Positions 31,341 through 33,316 of a stretch of 33,316 bases of DNA are shown one piece after another. The position numbers were made by a program, and so were the translations under genes. How positions within the stretch are numbered: position 1 is the first letter of the stretch; each line of letters starts with the position of its first letter. Location of the stretch: assembly GCF_001469875.2 (NCBI RefSeq), contig NZ_LOPW02000006.1, forward strand, positions 1 through 33,316. Direction: 5' to 3'. Under the pieces are notes generated by a model, which had not been told where the DNA came from, searched no databases, and worked only from the letters and a program-made list of their open reading frames with translations. Origin of the DNA: Haloferax marisrubri. Its GTDB lineage: Archaea > Halobacteriota > Halobacteria > Halobacteriales > Haloferacaceae.

Positions 31341-31357
31341 TCCGTGACATTCACGGA
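31341..31357. promoter_or_regulatory. 17-bp perfect inverted repeat, candidate operator
   Basis: TCCGTGA-CAT-TCACGGA lies 26 bases upstream of a TTTAAGG TATA-like element (31384-31390) that serves the HalOD1 gene. Two neighbouring CGTAC repeats lie just upstream. It could also be a terminator of the preceding gene, but no T-run follows. Confidence 0.45.
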
Positions 31358-31425
31358 TTACAACTGTTCACAAATAGCATGGATTTAAGGGCCACCATCG
31401 CACACAGACGCCTGTTAAGGCACCC

Positions 31426-31740
31426 ATGATGGCACAGACGAACGACTGGAAGGACTCGCGCGTGACGTACGACGAGTCGACCGGGTCATACCGCGTCGAC
31501 CGCGATTCTTCCGAACTCCTGAGTACGAATGTTGTATTGAGTATTGCGGCGATCGAGGGCGTCCGCCCGACGCAGCTCCCGCCGCTCGCACAGACTATCG
31601 ACCCCGACGCCCTCGAAACGGTGTTCGGCTGTTCCGAAGACGCACTCCTCTCTTTTTCTTACGCGGGCTACCGCGTGACGCTCGACGCGCTCGGTTCTAT
31701 CGAAGTGGTCCCCATCGGCGACACCCAGCCCCTCCAGTGA
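31426..31740 (+). CDS. HalOD1-domain protein
   Basis: The 104-residue protein consists mainly of a halobacterial output domain 1, usually found at the end of haloarchaeal signalling proteins. Marks are LSTNVVLSIAAIEGVRPTQLPP, the conserved LxxxIDPDALE and the closing LSFSYAGYRVTLDALGSIEV. It stands alone without receiver or sensor, as many haloarchaeal copies do. The molecular role of HalOD1 is not established. Either ATG of the ATGATG pair at 31426 could be used. A TATA-like element lies about 40 bases upstream, with a perfect palindrome ahead of it. Confidence 0.85.
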   Translation: MMAQTNDWKDSRVTYDESTGSYRVDRDSSELLSTNVVLSIAAIEGVRPTQLPPLAQTIDPDALETVFGCSEDALLSFSYAGYRVTLDALGSIEVVPIGDTQPLQ

Positions 31741-31874
31741 GGCGACTCACCGCCTAATCGCCGACCACTTACCGCTCACTCGTCCCGACGAGTGGCGACG
31801 CAGTCCCGCGGTTCGATGCACCGGCCCCGCGGTTCGTTCGCGCTCCCAGTAGGTGCCGCCTGACCGCCCGTTCG

Positions 31875-31909
31875 TGACAGTAGGCGAAACATACCAAAAC
31901 GTACTGTCA
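31875..31909. promoter_or_regulatory. Inverted repeat flanking the glmM core promoter
   Basis: TGACAGTA (31875-31882) and TACTGTCA (31902-31909) are perfect 8-bp arms around a TATA-like ACATACCAAAA (31890-31900). The TATA lies about 29 bases before the ATG at 31924. The arms straddle the core promoter, so a bound dimer or a loop could control it. A direct repeat CCCGCGGTTCG lies upstream at about 31806 and 31828. Confidence 0.5.
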
Positions 31910-31923
31910 TCCTCTCCCACGGT

Positions 31924-33249
31924 ATGTTCGGAACGAGTGGAATCAGAGGTCCGGTTGGCCGAACCGTGACCGCCGAACTCGCCCTTCGAATCGGCCGCGC
32001 GGTCGGCTGTGACGCCTGCACCGTCGTCGTCGGGCAGGACGCGCGACTCAGCGGTGACGTCCTCGCCGACGCCGTGAGCGCCGGCGTCCGCGAGTGCGGC
32101 GCGAACGTGGTCCGACTCGGCGTCGCCTCGACCCCGACGGTCGCTCGCGCGGTCGGCTGGGCCGGCGCGGACGCCGGTATCGGTATCACCGCGTCTCACA
32201 ACCCCGCCTCCGACAACGGGTTGAAGCTCTGGACGCCGAGCGGCCGCGCCTTCGACAAGGCCCAGACGCGCGACATCGTCCACCGGCTCAACCGCGACGA
32301 GGTCTCGCTCGCGCCGTGGGACGAACTCGGCGAGGAGCGCGAGTGGCCCGACGCCGCGGCTCGCCACGTGAATCACCTCGTCTCGTCGTTCGACGACCTC
32401 GACGACGTGTCCGTCGCGTTCGACCTCGGCAACGGCACGGGTCGCGTCTCGGTCGACGCGCTCTACGAACTCGGCGCGACGGTCAACACTATCGACGGCC
32501 AACAGGACGGCCGGTTCCCCGCGCGAAAGAGCGAGCCGAACGCCGAGACGCTCACCGCGCTCCGCCGGACCGTCCCCGCGCTCGACGTGGACGTGGGACT
32601 CGCCCACGACGGCGACGCCGACCGACTCGTCGCGGTCGACGAGACCGGCGCGTACGTCCCCGGCGACGCGCTCCTCGCGCTGTTCGCGCGGGACGCAATC
32701 TCCGCGGGCGACGCCGTCGCCGTCCCCGTCGACACGAGCCTCCTCGTCCAGGACGTGGTCGAGGCCGTCGGCGGGCGCGTCACCTACACCCCGGTCGGCG
32801 ACGTGCACGTCGCGGAGGCCGTCGCCGAACCCGGCTACGTCTTCGGCGGCGAGCCCTCCGGCGCGTGGATTTGGCCCGACGAGACGCTCGCCCCCGACGG
32901 CCACTACGCGGCGCTCAAACTCGCCGACCTCGTGGCCCGCGGCGCGCCGCTGTCCGAACAGGTCGCCGACCTCGGCGGGGCTGGGTACGCCACCCGCCGC
33001 GCGAGCCTCTCGTTCGACGACAAACACCAGGCGATGGACCGCATCGCCCGCGACATCCACGCGACGTACGACGAGGTCGACACCATCGACGGTATCCGCG
33101 TCGACACCGACGACGGCTGGTTCCTCGTCCGCGCCAGCGGGACCGAACCGCTGGTCCGCATCACCGCGGAGGCCCGCGACGAGGACGACGCCGACCGCCT
33201 GTTCGAGGACGTTCGCTCGCTCGTCGAGGGCGCGCGCGTCGTCGCCTGA
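31924..33249 (+). CDS. glmM: Phosphohexomutase (GlmM/ManB type)
   Basis: This 441-residue alpha-D-phosphohexomutase interconverts sugar 1- and 6-phosphates in precursor supply for glycans. Motifs occur in order: FGTSGIRGP at the N-terminus, catalytic phosphoserine Ser91 in TASHNP, metal loop DGDADR (229-234), sugar-binding GEPSG (309-313) and phosphate-binding RASGTEPLVR from 403. Archaeal members may act on glucosamine, glucose or mannose phosphates; phosphoglucosamine mutase (for UDP-GlcNAc) is the most likely role, and the symbol is tentative. It starts at an ATG placed for a leaderless mRNA. Confidence 0.9.
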   Translation: MFGTSGIRGPVGRTVTAELALRIGRAVGCDACTVVVGQDARLSGDVLADAVSAGVRECGANVVRLGVASTPTVARAVGWAGADAGIGITASHNPASDNGLKLWTPSGRAFDKAQTRDIVHRLNRDEVSLAPWDELGEEREWPDAAARHVNHLVSSFDDLDDVSVAFDLGNGTGRVSVDALYELGATVNTIDGQQDGRFPARKSEPNAETLTALRRTVPALDVDVGLAHDGDADRLVAVDETGAYVPGDALLALFARDAISAGDAVAVPVDTSLLVQDVVEAVGGRVTYTPVGDVHVAEAVAEPGYVFGGEPSGAWIWPDETLAPDGHYAALKLADLVARGAPLSEQVADLGGAGYATRRASLSFDDKHQAMDRIARDIHATYDEVDTIDGIRVDTDDGWFLVRASGTEPLVRITAEARDEDDADRLFEDVRSLVEGARVVA

Positions 33250-33266
33250 ACCGCTCGTTTTCGCGG

Positions 33267-33316
33267 TCCTCTCCTCTCCTCTCCTCTCCTCTCCTCTCCT
33301 CTCCTCTCCTCTCCTC
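33267..33316. repeat. Ten perfect TCCTC pentamers to the window edge
   Basis: Exactly ten copies of TCCTC run from 33267 to the last base, beginning 17 bases after the phosphohexomutase stop. The strand is pure pyrimidine. The true length is unknown because the window ends inside it. Confidence 0.85.

Noticed and set aside
1..33316. CRISPR arrays, tRNA and rRNA genes
   Set aside because: No regularly spaced identical repeats with unique spacers, no cloverleaf and no rRNA-like stretch were seen on either strand.

Overview
The window is chromosomal DNA of a halophilic archaeon (class Halobacteria), most likely a Haloferax-like member of the Haloferacaceae. The evidence is a very GC-rich sequence, strongly acidic proteins, twin-arginine lipoproteins, TATA boxes about 27 bases ahead of start codons (leaderless mRNAs), PilA-type pilins, a soluble halobacterial transducer (HTR) and a HalOD1 protein. 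I see no rRNA, tRNA or CRISPR. Both window edges are simple-sequence repeats (CACC at the left, ten TCCTC at the right), so they may be contig ends.

Layout. Positions 1-3950 hold translation factor aIF-1A, a YbaK-type tRNA deacylase, a class V aminotransferase and an M20 peptidase. Positions 4080-5230 hold two paralogous type IV pilins. Positions 5650-8350 hold a hypothetical protein, a VOC/glyoxalase protein and a two-PAS histidine kinase. Positions 8490-14750 form a metal/redox block: a P19/Tp34-like lipoprotein, a membrane-tethered zinc finger, a polytopic NPWR-motif membrane protein, a Zn/Cd-type P1B ATPase and a HiPIP-like lipoprotein. Positions 14776-17930 hold two minus-strand genes (one with a PD-(D/E)XK-like signature) and two tightly linked Tat lipoproteins. 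Positions 18049-21650 hold a CoA-disulfide-reductase-like flavoprotein, an EamA transporter, a TetR regulator and a cold-shock protein.

The most unusual piece is at 21824-22792. It is a 969-base cassette with 15-base perfect terminal inverted repeats and near-perfect 8-base direct repeats outside them. It carries one lower-GC gene of unknown function and no transposase, so it looks like a mobile insertion cassette. To its right are a promoter with a perfect palindrome, a possible 27-aa leaderless ORF and a DUF2306-like membrane protein. A complete ZnuA-ZnuC-ZnuB zinc importer follows at 23788-26701.

The right end holds a soluble HTR transducer with CheW, an MFS transporter, a Tat lipoprotein, an F420-dependent-reductase-like Rossmann protein, a HalOD1 protein and a GlmM/ManB-type phosphohexomutase. 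Functional themes are metal homeostasis (Zn uptake, Zn/Cd efflux, a P19-like Fe/Cu module), surface pili with taxis, and several promoters with clear inverted repeats but no identified regulator.
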